Shown: in pieces, positions 36,650-47,327 of the stretch
Position numbering within the stretch: the first letter of the stretch is position 1
Layout: the number at the start of each line of letters is the position of its first letter
NCBI RefSeq assembly: GCF_016638705.1
Contig: NZ_CP067341.1
Location: 4,281,501 to 4,345,500 of the forward strand
DNA length: 64,000 nucleotides
From: Lysinibacillus agricola
GTDB lineage: Bacteria; Bacillota; Bacilli; Bacillales_A; Planococcaceae
Direction: 5' to 3'
Made by a program: the position numbers and the translations under genes
Notes under the pieces: generated by a model
Seen by the model: the letters and a program-made list of their open reading frames with translations, nothing else
What the model was told of the DNA's origin: nothing
Databases searched by the model: none

Positions 36650-37912
36650 TTATAGGTTTTTGATTAATTCAGTAGCGAATTCTGAACATTTTACTTCTTT
36701 AGCGCCGTCCATTAAACGAGCGAAGTCGTAAGTTACAACTTTAGAAGAAATTGTTTTCTCTACAGATTTAGTAACCATGTCAGCTGCTTCTTGCCATCCT
36801 AAGTGTTCAAGCATTAATACACCTGAAAGTAATACTGAAGATGGGTTTACTTTATCTTGACCAGCATATTTTGGAGCTGTACCGTGAGTAGCTTCGAAGA
36901 TCGCGTGTCCAGTTACATAGTTAATGTTTGCGCCTGGAGCGATACCGATACCACCAACTTGTGCAGCTAATGCGTCAGAAATATAGTCACCGTTTAAGTT
37001 CATTGTAGCTACTACATCGAACTCAGTTGGACGAGTTAAGATTTGTTGTAAGAAGATATCAGCGATAGAATCTTTAACTAAGATTTTACCAGCTGCTAAA
37101 GCGTCAGCTTGCGCTTTGTTTGCTGCTTCTTCACCTTGTTCAGCTTTAATTGCATCATATTGATTCCAAGTGAAAGTTTGATCAGCAAATTCTTTTTCAG
37201 CTAATTCATAACCCCATTTTTTGAATCCACCTTCAGTGAATTTCATGATGTTACCTTTGTGTACTAAAGTAACAGATGGGCGTTTATGTTTAATTGCATA
37301 TTCGATAGCAGAACGTACTAAACGCTCAGTACCTTCTTTAGATACAGGTTTTACACCGATACCAGAAGTTTCTGGGAAGCGGATTTGATTAACACCAAAT
37401 TCAGTTTGTAGGAAGTTGATGATTTTTTGTGCTTGTTCTGAACCAGATTCGAATTCAATACCAGCGTAGATGTCTTCTGTGTTTTCGCGGAAGATAACCA
37501 TTTCAACGTCTTCTGGGCGTTTAACTGGAGAAGGTACTCCATCAAAGTGACGTACTGGACGTAAGCATACATATAGGTCAAGCTGTTGACGTAATGCTAC
37601 GTTTAGAGAGCGGATACCACCACCGATTGGAGTAGTAAGAGGACCTTTGATTGCGATTAAGTATTCGTTAATTTTGTCTAAAGTTTCTTGTGGTAACCAT
37701 TCACCAGTTTGGTTGAATGCTTTTTCACCAGCTAAAACTTCTAACCATTCGATTTTCTTTTCACCGTTGTAAGCTTTTTCTACTGCTGCGTCGATTACGC
37801 GTGATGCTGCAGCCCAAATATCTGGACCGATTCCGTCACCTTCGATGAAAGGAATCACCGGATTGTTTGGTACATTAAGTACGCCATTTTCAACTACAAT
37901 TTTGTTTGACAT
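36650..37912 (-). CDS. icd: Isocitrate dehydrogenase (NADP type)
   Basis: 420 residues; oxidative decarboxylation of isocitrate to 2-oxoglutarate. [11 protein letters not shown] at the N-terminus, substrate motif [14 protein letters not shown], phospho-site region [14 protein letters not shown], metal/cofactor region [28 protein letters not shown], and HGTAPKYAG for NADP. Starts with AGGAGG upstream. 80 bp after citZ, with a perfect 11-bp hairpin in the gap. Confidence 0.97.
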   Translation of the reverse strand: MSNKIVVENGVLNVPNNPVIPFIEGDGIGPDIWAAASRVIDAAVEKAYNGEKKIEWLEVLAGEKAFNQTGEWLPQETLDKINEYLIAIKGPLTTPIGGGIRSLNVALRQQLDLYVCLRPVRHFDGVPSPVKRPEDVEMVIFRENTEDIYAGIEFESGSEQAQKIINFLQTEFGVNQIRFPETSGIGVKPVSKEGTERLVRSAIEYAIKHKRPSVTLVHKGNIMKFTEGGFKKWGYELAEKEFADQTFTWNQYDAIKAEQGEEAANKAQADALAAGKILVKDSIADIFLQQILTRPTEFDVVATMNLNGDYISDALAAQVGGIGIAPGANINYVTGHAIFEATHGTAPKYAGQDKVNPSSVLLSGVLMLEHLGWQEAADMVTKSVEKTISSKVVTYDFARLMDGAKEVKCSEFATELIKNL

Positions 37913-37941
37913 TGCTGTTGCCTCCTAAATTCATAATCATA

Positions 37942-37967
37942 GGACTGTGTTATAGGTAACACAGTCC
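37942..37967 (-). promoter_or_regulatory. Perfect 11-bp hairpin between citZ and icd
   Basis: GGACTGTGTTA and its exact complement around a 4-base loop, without a T-run, so not a normal terminator. It could be an mRNA processing or stability element in the citZ-icd message. Confidence 0.6.
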
Positions 37968-37992
37968 CAAATATTCTAGCATATTTTCCAAA

Positions 37993-39108
37993 TTAGCGCT
38001 CGCTGACTGGAATATATTTTTGCATACCTGGTCCAACATACTCTGCACGTGGACGGATTAGGCGGTTGTTAGCATATTGCTCTAGAATATGAGCTACCCA
38101 ACCAGAAGTACGTGATACTGCGAAAATTGGTGTGAATAGGTCATGATCAATACCTAAAGAATCATACACTGACGCAGAGAAGAAGTCTACGTTTGCAGGT
38201 AATTTCTTTTGTTCTACGATCATGTCATGGATTTTAACTGACATTTCATAAAGCTCTGGTTTACCAGTTAACTCAGTTAATTTTTGTGACATTACACGTA
38301 AGTGTGGTGCACGTGGGTCGCCTTTGCGGTATACGCGGTGACCGAAGCCCATGATTTTTTCTTTGTTGTCTAATTTATTTTGAATATAAGATTCAACGTT
38401 TTCAAGTGAGCCAATTTCAGTTAACATTTTCATAACTTGCTCGTTTGCACCACCATGAAGTGGTCCTTTTAATGCACCGATAGCTGCAGTTACACCAGAA
38501 TAAACATCTGATAATGTAGCTACACATACACGTGCTGTGAATGTAGATGCATTTAATTCGTGGTCAGCATGTAATACTAATGCTTTGTCGAATGCTTCAA
38601 CTTCAATTGCTGCTGGTTCTTCACCTTTAAGCATGTATAAGAAGTTTGCTGCATATCCTAATTCTGGTTTTGGTGCAACTGGCTCTAAACCTTTACGAAC
38701 ACGCGCAAATGCAGTAACTACTGTAGCAATCTTAGCTTGTAAACGGATAGCTTTACGGTAGTTAGCTTCTGGATCCATAACATCCGCTTCGTCATCGAAT
38801 ACACCAAGTAAAGATACTGCAGTACGTAGTGCAGCCATTGGATGTACAGTTGAAAGTGGGTACGTTTTGAATTGGTCTACAATTGCTTGCGGAATAGACA
38901 TGTTGTCCGCCAATTGTTGTTTTAATTCAGCTAACTCGTCCGCTTTTGGTAAACGAGTATGCCATAATAAATAAATTACCTCTTCAAATGACGCATTCTC
39001 TGCTAAATCATCAATGTTGTAACCAACATATGTAAGTGTGTCATCGATGATTGAGCTGATTTTAGATTCCGCTGCTACGATACCTTCTAAACCTTTAGTT
39101 GCTGACAT
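37993..39108 (-). CDS. citZ: Citrate synthase
   Basis: 371 residues, short Gram-positive type. Joins acetyl-CoA and oxaloacetate. Catalytic His in LKGPLHGGANEQVM, second His and Arg in GFGHRVYRKGDPRAPHLR, catalytic Asp in VDFFSASVYDSLG. First gene of citZ-icd, with a promoter upstream and GAGGGAG as ribosome site. Confidence 0.97.
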   Translation of the reverse strand: MSATKGLEGIVAAESKISSIIDDTLTYVGYNIDDLAENASFEEVIYLLWHTRLPKADELAELKQQLADNMSIPQAIVDQFKTYPLSTVHPMAALRTAVSLLGVFDDEADVMDPEANYRKAIRLQAKIATVVTAFARVRKGLEPVAPKPELGYAANFLYMLKGEEPAAIEVEAFDKALVLHADHELNASTFTARVCVATLSDVYSGVTAAIGALKGPLHGGANEQVMKMLTEIGSLENVESYIQNKLDNKEKIMGFGHRVYRKGDPRAPHLRVMSQKLTELTGKPELYEMSVKIHDMIVEQKKLPANVDFFSASVYDSLGIDHDLFTPIFAVSRTSGWVAHILEQYANNRLIRPRAEYVGPGMQKYIPVSER

Positions 39109-39215
39109 AAATTATCGCTCCCTCATATTTATATTTTGTAGTTGTAAATGCATTTTGTAGGTCACATTTACGTTTTTTGCTCATATGAACCATTAAGTAA
39201 ATCGCTTACATTGCT

Positions 39216-39244
39216 ATTATAATCATTTTTGACAGCTTTGTGAA
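39216..39244 (-). promoter_or_regulatory. Sigma-A type promoter of citZ
   Basis: TTCACA (-35) and a perfect TATAAT (-10) with 17-base spacing on the minus strand, about 110 bp before citZ. Confidence 0.65.
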
Positions 39245-39360
39245 TGAAAATCCTCCGAATAAAGAAAAAGGCGATCGAGCGATTATATATACGCTTTAAA
39301 GAGAGTCTTTTGCATTTTTTGACATTGATTCATTATTTGAAAAGGGGTGAATTTGTTAAA

Positions 39361-40326
39361 ATGAGGAATATTAAATATTTTTCATACGAAAGAACTACAA
39401 GTATTTTATTTTTTATATTCTATTTGGTAATACTTTGGTTCGTATTGCCTGTATCACTTGCAATTTTCTTGTCTTTTTCTACGTATCCTATCATAAAATT
39501 TCTTCACTCTTATTGTAGGATCACCTATTGGCTTGCAGCAATTATTGTGGAAGCACTCATACTAACTTGCATTTTTCTTCTCGTTATCATATCTATAAAC
39601 AGCATTATTCTTGTCTTCCCTGAAATTCGAGACACACTACAAAATTTCCCACTTTTCAATGAATATGAATCAATGTTCATGCAAGTCCTAAAGGAAAAAT
39701 CACTTTCTATATTCGATTCAACCTTAGTATATATAGCAAATATTTTCCAATTATTAATGAAGCATGTAATTGAAGTATTTATATTCCTTGTCGCATACTA
39801 TTTCGCCCTATTAGAAACTCGCAAATCTCGATATTGGTTCTTTCAATATGTGCCAAAAAAATTTCGCAATGAGTGGCAGTCACATTTTTCTAAAATTATG
39901 CAACTATTTCATTACTTTATATTCGTGGAGTTTCAGCTATTCACGATCACACTGCTCATTCTTTGTGCGGGATTTTTGATTCTTCAATTTGAACAAGCCA
40001 TCATTAAAGCATTTATAGTAGCTTTTGCAGATGTACTTCCATTCTTCGGCATCGGAGTGTTTCTTGTGCCAATGAGCTTTTATTTTTACTTAAAAGGAAA
40101 TACCTTTTTATGTGTGGCTATTTTACTTTTGTATCTATTCGTTCAATTAACAAGGCAGCTAGCTGATTCTATGCTTTGGTCAAATACGCTACAATTGCGA
40201 ACATTCCATACCTTTTTCATCAGTGCTGCCTCTATTTTATTATTTGGTTTTTACGGTATTTTACTTAGCCCCGTATTTTTATTTTTGGCGGTTAAACTAA
40301 AGGAAAATACTATTTTTGAACGATGA
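39361..40326 (+). CDS. ytvI: AI-2E/YtvI family membrane protein
   Basis: 321 residues and 7-8 membrane helices, with C-terminal LLFGFYGILLSPVFLFLAVKLKE typical of the AI-2E (PerM) family, and the middle ADVLPFFGIGVFLVPMSFYFYLKGN matching its conserved P-x-x-G-x loop. Function in Bacillales is unproven; some members export Na+ in exchange for protons. I use ATG 39361, with AAGGGG 11 bases upstream; the frame opens at 39244 without a ribosome site. Divergent from citZ; its end overlaps fxsA by 17 bases. In B. subtilis ytvI lies at the same place between citZ and pyk. Confidence 0.8.
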   Translation: MRNIKYFSYERTTSILFFIFYLVILWFVLPVSLAIFLSFSTYPIIKFLHSYCRITYWLAAIIVEALILTCIFLLVIISINSIILVFPEIRDTLQNFPLFNEYESMFMQVLKEKSLSIFDSTLVYIANIFQLLMKHVIEVFIFLVAYYFALLETRKSRYWFFQYVPKKFRNEWQSHFSKIMQLFHYFIFVEFQLFTITLLILCAGFLILQFEQAIIKAFIVAFADVLPFFGIGVFLVPMSFYFYLKGNTFLCVAILLLYLFVQLTRQLADSMLWSNTLQLRTFHTFFISAASILLFGFYGILLSPVFLFLAVKLKENTIFER

Positions 40327-40699
40327 TAAATTGACCTTTTTTCATTTTTTTACGCATCCAATAATAAAAGACTGGTTGGAACATTTTACGAGAAAAAGGC
40401 ATGAGTAGTAATAAACCAATAAGATCCGTTAAAAAACCTGGTAATGCTAAAAGTACACCACCGCTAAAATTTAACACTGTATCAATTAAAGCTGGCCCTG
40501 GAGCCTCTCCACGTGCTATCGTATTTTTTACCTTTTGTACAGAATTCATACCTTTATTTTTCACTATATAAATACCTATAATACTCGTAGCAACTATGAG
40601 CAATAGTGTACTTAATACACCAATATTTTTACCAATTACTATTAATAACGCCAACTCGGCTAATGCGTAGACAATGAAACCAAGAAAAATTTTTCGCAT
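40310..40699 (-). CDS. fxsA: FxsA family membrane protein
   Basis: 129 residues, three N-terminal helices and a conserved core SIIGIYIVKNKGMNSVQKV, followed by LLALPGFLTDLIGLLLLMPFSR, the FxsA signature. E. coli FxsA overproduction relieves phage T7 exclusion by F; the normal role is unknown. The polar tail is basic. Overlaps the end of the ytvI-like gene on the other strand. Confidence 0.88.
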   Translation of the reverse strand: MRKIFLGFIVYALAELALLIVIGKNIGVLSTLLLIVATSIIGIYIVKNKGMNSVQKVKNTIARGEAPGPALIDTVLNFSGGVLLALPGFLTDLIGLLLLMPFSRKMFQPVFYYWMRKKMKKGQFIIVQK

Positions 40700-40853
40700 A
40701 TTTTTCTCCTTCCTATCTAAAAAAGCTATACCTTTTATACGTTATTATAGCCCATTTAGTTTCATAAAAAAACAATGAGCCCTATTTAAAGAGTTGACGA
40801 CGCTAAGATTTCGGTGAAAAACCGCAAAATGCTATTTACTTCTTTATTATAAG

Positions 40854-40891
40854 AAAAGCTCTAGTACAATTATTTGCACTAGAGCTTTTTT
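40854..40891 (-). terminator. Terminator downstream of pyk (bidirectional)
   Basis: 12-bp arms AAAAGCTCTAGT/ACTAGAGCTTTT with T-runs on both strands. It comes after repeat A4, so the repeat would be transcribed in the pyk 3' UTR. Confidence 0.75.
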
Positions 40892-40896
40892 ATAGA

Positions 40897-41082
40897 ATCA
40901 ATTATGCCTCGGCATAATTGCGTCCGGAATCGGCTTTGTGCTTAGGCCTGCACGATGCAGGTCAGTTAGCTGTTATCGCATGGATGCGATGATTTTAGGC
41001 TAACATCCTCTAAGAATTCCTTTACGATTCCGTGACATCCGTCGAAGGCCATAACTTCTTTCAGCGGCCACCCGGAAGTTAA
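40897..41082 (+). repeat. Repeat family A, copy A4 (long form)
   Basis: Same plan as A1, including the CCTGCA/TGCAGG and ATCGCAT/ATGCGAT hairpins, with GTGACATCCGTCGAAGGC replacing the usual linker. Helix 3 is damaged (TTTCAGCGGCCACCCGGAAG). Its end overlaps the pyk stop codon. Confidence 0.85.
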
Positions 41083-42839
41083 AGAACACTTGCATGCCCT
41101 TTGTATATAACTCCAGTTTCAGCATCCATCGTAATTTCTTGATCGTGGCGGATCAATGTAGTGGCTTCTTTTACTCCGACGATAACAGGAATGCCAAGGC
41201 TCAGCCCTACAACCGCAGCATGACTTGTAAGCCCGCCTTCCTCTGTAATCAGACCGATGCAGTTTTCAATTGCTGGCATCATATCGCGATCTGAACCAAC
41301 CGTTACTAAAATGCATCCGTCTGTATCATACGCTAGTGCCTCTGCTGCATTTTTTGCAACAACTGTTTTACCTACTACTGAAGCCTTACCGATACCTTGA
41401 CCACGGGCTAGTAAATCTCCGATGATGTGTACCTTCATTAAGTTAGTAGTACCTGCTTCACCTACTGGTACACCCGCTGTAATAACAACTGCATCACCGT
41501 GTGTTACAAAGCCATGCTTTAAGCTTTCATCAACAGCTAGCTCTAAAATTTCATCTGTTGTCGTTACACGTTGACATACAACTGGGTATACACCCCAAAC
41601 TAATGTTAATGTGTTAGCTGTATTGGCAGAGCCTGTTACAGCGACAATTGGTACACCTGGGCGATATTTTGCAATCATTCTAGCTGTGTTACCACTTTCT
41701 GTTGGTGCTAGTACTGCTTTCACGCCTAAGTTAATCGAAGTGTAAGCTACTGCCTGAGAAATTGCCTCAGTCATATTTGCCTCTTTTTCACGACTACGTG
41801 TAGAGACAACCGCCTTATAATCTAATGAATTTTCTGTACGCTGTGCGATTTTATTCATTGTTTGTACAGACTCTACTGGATAAAGTCCCGCTGCAGTTTC
41901 ACCAGACAGCATAATCGCATCTGTACCATCGATAATTGCGTTTGCTACGTCACTTGCCTCTGCTCGCGTTGGACGTGGATTACGCTGCATCGAATCTAAC
42001 ATTTGTGTAGCTGTAATAACTGGTTTACCTACTTGATTACATTTTAAAATTAATTTCTTTTGTACAAGTGGTACTTCTTCTGCCGGAATTTCTACACCAA
42101 GGTCACCGCGTGCTACCATTAATCCATCTGAAACTAAGATGATTTCATCGATATTATCGACACCCTCTTGGTTCTCGATTTTCGGGATAATTTGAATATG
42201 GCTACCACCATTTTGTTCAAGCAATTCTCGAATCTCTAGTACATCCTTTGCTCGACGAACGAATGAGGCTGCAATAAAATCAACGCCTTGCTTAATACCG
42301 AATAGAATGTCTTGGGCATCTTTTTCTGTAATTCCTGGAAGCTGTACAGAAACACCTGGCACGTTAACACCCTTTTTATTTTTTAAGACACCTGCATTTT
42401 CAACTATCGTATGAATAAGACCTTTTTCCATATCAGTTGCTAATACACGTAATTGAATAAGACCATCATCTAATAAAATAATTGAGTTTTGCTCAACGTC
42501 CTCGATTAAGTGATCATATGTGACAGAAAAGCTTGTCTCTGTTCCTTCGACTTCGGTCATTGAGATATCAATCACTTGCCCTGCCGCTAAATGTAATTCC
42601 CCATTTTTCATATTATGTGTACGAATTTCAGGGCCTTTTGTGTCGAGTAAAATACCAACTGGCTTGCTTAATTTCTGTGCTACTTCGCGAATTAAATTAA
42701 TACGTCCTTCATGCTCTTCATGAGAACCATGTGAAAAATTTAAGCGGGCAACATTCATACCTGCTTCAATTAGTTTCTCTAAAGTTTCTGGTGACTCACT
42801 TGCTGGACCAATTGTACATACGATTTTTGTTTTTCTCAT
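41079..42839 (-). CDS. pyk: Pyruvate kinase with C-terminal PEP-utiliser domain
   Basis: 586 residues. Makes pyruvate and ATP from phosphoenolpyruvate. N-terminal [16 protein letters not shown], metal/K+ site ARLNFSHG, catalytic KIENQEGV, and [12 protein letters not shown]. The extra domain from about 475 carries [21 protein letters not shown], as in Bacillus and Geobacillus enzymes. 27 bp after pfkA, same operon. The stop codon lies at the edge of a family A repeat, so the repeat's arrival may have set the present 3' end. Confidence 0.96.
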   Translation of the reverse strand: MRKTKIVCTIGPASESPETLEKLIEAGMNVARLNFSHGSHEEHEGRINLIREVAQKLSKPVGILLDTKGPEIRTHNMKNGELHLAAGQVIDISMTEVEGTETSFSVTYDHLIEDVEQNSIILLDDGLIQLRVLATDMEKGLIHTIVENAGVLKNKKGVNVPGVSVQLPGITEKDAQDILFGIKQGVDFIAASFVRRAKDVLEIRELLEQNGGSHIQIIPKIENQEGVDNIDEIILVSDGLMVARGDLGVEIPAEEVPLVQKKLILKCNQVGKPVITATQMLDSMQRNPRPTRAEASDVANAIIDGTDAIMLSGETAAGLYPVESVQTMNKIAQRTENSLDYKAVVSTRSREKEANMTEAISQAVAYTSINLGVKAVLAPTESGNTARMIAKYRPGVPIVAVTGSANTANTLTLVWGVYPVVCQRVTTTDEILELAVDESLKHGFVTHGDAVVITAGVPVGEAGTTNLMKVHIIGDLLARGQGIGKASVVGKTVVAKNAAEALAYDTDGCILVTVGSDRDMMPAIENCIGLITEEGGLTSHAAVVGLSLGIPVIVGVKEATTLIRHDQEITMDAETGVIYKGHASVL

Positions 42840-42866
42840 TTTCTGCCCACTCCGTTTTATGCCAAA

Positions 42867-43856
<990 letters not shown>

Positions 43857-44087
43857 TCACATTAACATGAAAAAACAAACTATGTAAGGGCTCTGAGGCT
43901 ACAAAAACATAACTTTTACATAAAAAATAAAAAGAATGCGCTTTCACACACTCTTTCCATACAAAAACATCCGAAATCTAACATTTTTTCAAGAAGTCTG
44001 GCGTTATTTTTGCGCTGTTTTCTTCTTCCGTTATTAGAGCTTTTTATCAATCTAAGACACAAATTAGCTTCCTCATCATAGTTTATT

Positions 44088-44480
44088 GTTAATTTCCGTT
44101 CCGCCTGTACGCTTTTCATGGGCATCCGATGAGCGTTTAGAGAAACAAATGGTTTCTGTGCGAAAGCGTAGTGCTAACGTAGCGACAGCAACAAATGGTT
44201 TCCGGGCGAAAGCGTAGTGCTAACGTAGCGACAGCAACAAATGGTTTCTGTGCGAAAGCGTAGTGCTAACGTAGCGACAGCAACAAATGGTTTCTGTGCG
44301 AAAGCGTAGTGTTAACGTAGCGACAGCAACAAATGGTTTTTGTGCGAAAACGAGCGCGGGAACACGACGTTGGTCACGAAGGCGTTATCACAGGACGTGA
44401 TGTTTTTTAGCCTCCGTTTCTATACAACATTCGTTCCAATTTTTTCCCTAGGGAGTTGCCCAGTCTCCACTCCAATCAAC
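44088..44480. repeat. Repeat family B, copy B4 (expanded)
   Basis: Begins GTTAATTTCCGTTCCGCCTG and ends CACTCCAATCAAC, with the GTTGGTCACGAAGGCG core. Its left half is enlarged by a 46-bp tandem array. Between accA and pfkA. Confidence 0.8.
44143..44350. repeat. 46-bp tandem array inside B4, about 4.5 units
   Basis: Units begin at 44143, 44189, 44235, 44281 and 44327, exactly 46 bases apart, each starting CAACAAATGG and containing GCGAAAGCGTAGTGCTAACG and TAGCGACAG. Units differ at one to three bases. 46 is not a multiple of 3 and there is no supporting ORF. Confidence 0.9.
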
Positions 44481-44548
44481 TAACTAACAAAATCTTTACA
44501 ATTCTTGTTACTGACCACTTTTAATGAAAAAACATAAAATATGTGAAT

Positions 44549-45505
44549 TTAAGCTTCTGTATATTGTCCGATCTTTCTGAACTTCTCATAACGGTCTTCA
44601 ATCAATTGTTCGCTATTTAAAGAATTTAATGCTTTTAAAGTGTCACTAATACATTCTTTTATATAAAGTGCTTGCTTCGCTACATTGCGATGTGCTCCAC
44701 CTGTTATTTCAGGGACTATCCCATCAATAACGCCAAGCTCTTTTAAGTCAGGTGCTGTTATTCGCATTGCTTCTGCTGCTTGCTTCGCAAGACTACCATC
44801 ACGCCATAAAATCGAAGCAGCCCCTTCTGGTGAGATAACCGAATACGTTGAGTTTTCTAACATAAAGACACGATTCGCTACACCTAATGCAATTGCACCA
44901 CCACTTCCGCCTTCCCCAATAACGATAGTAATTACTGGTACTGTTAAACCCGCCATTTCGACTAGATTTCTGGCAATCGCTTCACTTTGACCACGTTCCT
45001 CAGCTGCCTTACCCGGATAAGCACCTTTTGTATCAATAAAACAAATAATTGGGCGCTTAAATTTCTCAGCCTGCTTCATTAAGCGTAATGCCTTACGATA
45101 TCCTTCAGGGTGTGGCATACCAAAATTCCGACGAATGTTTTCTTTAGTTGATTTTCCGCGTTGGTGTCCAACAATTGTTACTGGCTGACCTTCAAAGACA
45201 GCGATTCCTCCAAGAATAGCCGCATCATCACCAAATGTACGATCTCCATGTAATTCAATAAAGTTTTCGCACATAGCTTCTATATATTGTAATGTCGTTG
45301 GTCGTTCTGGATGTCTAGCAACCTGTACACGATCCCATGGTTTCATATTGGCATAAATGGATTGTTCTAGCTGTGTTAGGCGTGTTTCTAGCTTTTCGAT
45401 TTCGCCTGTCATGTCTACATCCGCATCGGCAGCAATTGTTTTTAATTCATCAATTTTTTCACGTAATTGTACTACTGGTTCTTCAAACGCTAAATTTTTA
45501 GACAT
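44549..45505 (-). CDS. accA: Acetyl-CoA carboxylase carboxyltransferase subunit alpha
   Basis: 318 residues. With AccD transfers CO2 from carboxybiotin to acetyl-CoA, giving malonyl-CoA for fatty acids. [39 protein letters not shown] and [19 protein letters not shown] are the oxyanion and CoA-binding segments. Overlaps accD by 8 bases, so translation is coupled. A family B repeat lies downstream, separating it from pfkA. Confidence 0.97.
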   Translation of the reverse strand: MSKNLAFEEPVVQLREKIDELKTIAADADVDMTGEIEKLETRLTQLEQSIYANMKPWDRVQVARHPERPTTLQYIEAMCENFIELHGDRTFGDDAAILGGIAVFEGQPVTIVGHQRGKSTKENIRRNFGMPHPEGYRKALRLMKQAEKFKRPIICFIDTKGAYPGKAAEERGQSEAIARNLVEMAGLTVPVITIVIGEGGSGGAIALGVANRVFMLENSTYSVISPEGAASILWRDGSLAKQAAEAMRITAPDLKELGVIDGIVPEITGGAHRNVAKQALYIKECISDTLKALNSLNSEQLIEDRYEKFRKIGQYTEA

Positions 45506-46346
45506 GTTGCACGCCGCCTTTCGTATGCATTTTTACAAGCATTGCTACTTGGTTTCGTAAATCTTTTCGATGGAAGATTGCATCAAGCTGACCATGCTCT
45601 AGTAAAAATTCTGCCGTTTGGAAATCACTTGGTAGTTTTTCTCTAACTGTTTCTTCAATTACACGACGACCAGCAAAGCCAATTAAAGCTTGTGGTTCAG
45701 CAATATTAATATCTCCAACAGAGGCAAAGCTTGCCGAAACGCCACCTGTTGTCGGATGCGTCAATATAGAAATAAACAATAATCCTTCATCACTATGACG
45801 TTTTAATGCTACACTCGATTTCGCCATTTGCATTAATGATAGAATGCCTTCTTGCATGCGAGCTCCACCACTAGCAGTAAAAATAATAAACGGTACACGT
45901 AATTCAGTAGCTTTTTCAACGGCACGTGTGATTTTTTCTCCTACAACTGAGCCCATTGAGCCCATACGGAAATGAGAATCCATAATTGCTACAACAATTT
46001 CTTCTCCATCAAGAGTACCTACCCCAGTCAGTACAGCTTCGCTTAATCCCGTTTTTTGTTGATCCACTGAAATTTTTTCTACATAAGCAGGGAAATTAAG
46101 TGGATTACTTGTTTGTAAATGATCATCCATCGAAACAAATGACCCTTCATCTAAGAAATATGCTACGCGCTCTTGGGCAGTCATTTTGAAATGATGGTCA
46201 CATTTTGTACATACTTTATGATTTTTTTCTAATTCCTTCGTTAATTGAATATGACGGCATTCGGGACATTTTGTCATAAGTCCTTCTGGAAATCCCTTTT
46301 CTTGTCCGTCATCTTTCTTTTTGCTAAATAAGCTGCGTATTGCCAT
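45498..46346 (-). CDS. accD: Acetyl-CoA carboxylase carboxyltransferase subunit beta
   Basis: 282 residues. N-terminal zinc ribbon (CPEC...CTKC, residues about 28-49), then the crotonase-like carboxyltransferase with [21 protein letters not shown] and [28 protein letters not shown]. Ribosome site GGGGGAG before ATG. Lies 21 bp after the GntR regulator. Confidence 0.97.
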   Translation of the reverse strand: MAIRSLFSKKKDDGQEKGFPEGLMTKCPECRHIQLTKELEKNHKVCTKCDHHFKMTAQERVAYFLDEGSFVSMDDHLQTSNPLNFPAYVEKISVDQQKTGLSEAVLTGVGTLDGEEIVVAIMDSHFRMGSMGSVVGEKITRAVEKATELRVPFIIFTASGGARMQEGILSLMQMAKSSVALKRHSDEGLLFISILTHPTTGGVSASFASVGDINIAEPQALIGFAGRRVIEETVREKLPSDFQTAEFLLEHGQLDAIFHRKDLRNQVAMLVKMHTKGGVQHV

Positions 46347-46367
46347 GTTCGACTCCCCCTTTGTTGT

Positions 46368-47009
46368 CTAAATGCTTTGTACAGTCTTCATCCACTGCTC
46401 GTAAGCTTTAAATGCTTCTTTTTCATAGCCAAGCTGCATCGATTTCAACATAGTTTGAATGATTAATTTTTCATCTTCAGTTGAGTTTCGATTTAAACGG
46501 TCACCATCATAAGCTGCTAACTGAAACCAGATTTTCAATGAAAGACGATTTCCTGACGTGATTAATATTTCTCGTAAAACATCCCGACAATTAATCGTAC
46601 CTTCTATCTCTAGCTTTACAAAAAAACTGTCCCACACAGGTAGTGTTCGCAGAGTCTCTGTACAACTTATTACGCGAATGGCTTCCATTTCATGAATTTG
46701 TCGCGTTAATTCGACATCCTTTTTCGATTTTTCATCTTCTAATATAAACATCGACAGTATTTCTACGAGCTGATGCTTATGTGTGGAAGCTAGAAACGTA
46801 CCTCCACCATGTCTCGTTTCAATAAGACCTAACAATTCTAAGCTTCGCAATGCCTCTCTCACAGAGGATCGCCCGACACCTAGACGCTCTGAAAGGACTC
46901 GTTCGGAAGGTAGCTTTTCGCCAGCTTGTATTTTTTCCATTTTAATAAGTTGACGTAATTGTTGGACGATTTCTAAAAACACTTTCTTTTGTTCGGTTTT
47001 TGTATCCAT
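46368..47009 (-). CDS. GntR/FadR-type transcriptional regulator
   Basis: 213 residues. Winged helix at about 10-80 with AGEKLPSERVLSERLGVGRSSVREALRSLELLGLIETRHGGGTFL, the GntR signature. The C-terminal helical part is FCD-like and slightly short. It precedes accD by 21 bp, so it may be co-transcribed with accDA and respond to an acyl-CoA or organic acid; that link is inference. A family A repeat ends 17 bases upstream of its start codon and next to its ribosome site GAGGAG. Confidence 0.82.
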   Translation of the reverse strand: MDTKTEQKKVFLEIVQQLRQLIKMEKIQAGEKLPSERVLSERLGVGRSSVREALRSLELLGLIETRHGGGTFLASTHKHQLVEILSMFILEDEKSKKDVELTRQIHEMEAIRVISCTETLRTLPVWDSFFVKLEIEGTINCRDVLREILITSGNRLSLKIWFQLAAYDGDRLNRNSTEDEKLIIQTMLKSMQLGYEKEAFKAYEQWMKTVQSI

Positions 47010-47026
47010 ACGATCAACTCCTCTTA

Positions 47027-47220
47027 ATCAATTTCGCCTTGGCGTAATTGCGTCGGATTTTTGAATTGTGCCCGCACAATTCATTCCTTTCAAAATCCGT
47101 GACATCCGCCGGAGGCTTTATCTTCATTCAGTAGCTGTTTGGATACCTTTGAAAAGGAACTACATCCACATTCATACACCACCTTCAGAAGTGGGAGTCT
47201 TTTACTGAATGAAGATAAAA
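47027..47220 (+). repeat. Repeat family A, copy A5 (divergent, compensated)
   Basis: Hairpin 1 reads CAATTTCGCCTTGGCGTAAT; helix 2 is GGATTTTTG/CAAAATCC around GAATTGTGC/GCACAATTC, all different in sequence from A3 but still paired. Linker GTGACATCCGCCGGAGGC is conserved. Helix 3 is a 17-bp stem (47117-47133 with 47203-47219) enclosing extra sequence. Confidence 0.85.
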
Positions 47221-47280
47221 GTGGTCTGGCCACTTTTCAACATTGACTATAGCTTACAAAAAAACTGTTAAAAAGTAAAG

Positions 47281-47309
47281 AAAAAACTGCATAATAATCT
47301 ATGCAGTTT
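47281..47309 (-). terminator. Terminator of dnaE
   Basis: Perfect 10-bp arms AAACTGCATA/TATGCAGTTT followed by T on the minus strand. Confidence 0.85.
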
Positions 47310-47327
47310 CTAAAATCTTCTTTAATT

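Noticed and set aside
44143..44350. CRISPR array
   Set aside because: The 46-bp units are directly adjacent with no unique spacers, and no cas genes are present; it is a simple tandem repeat inside family B.
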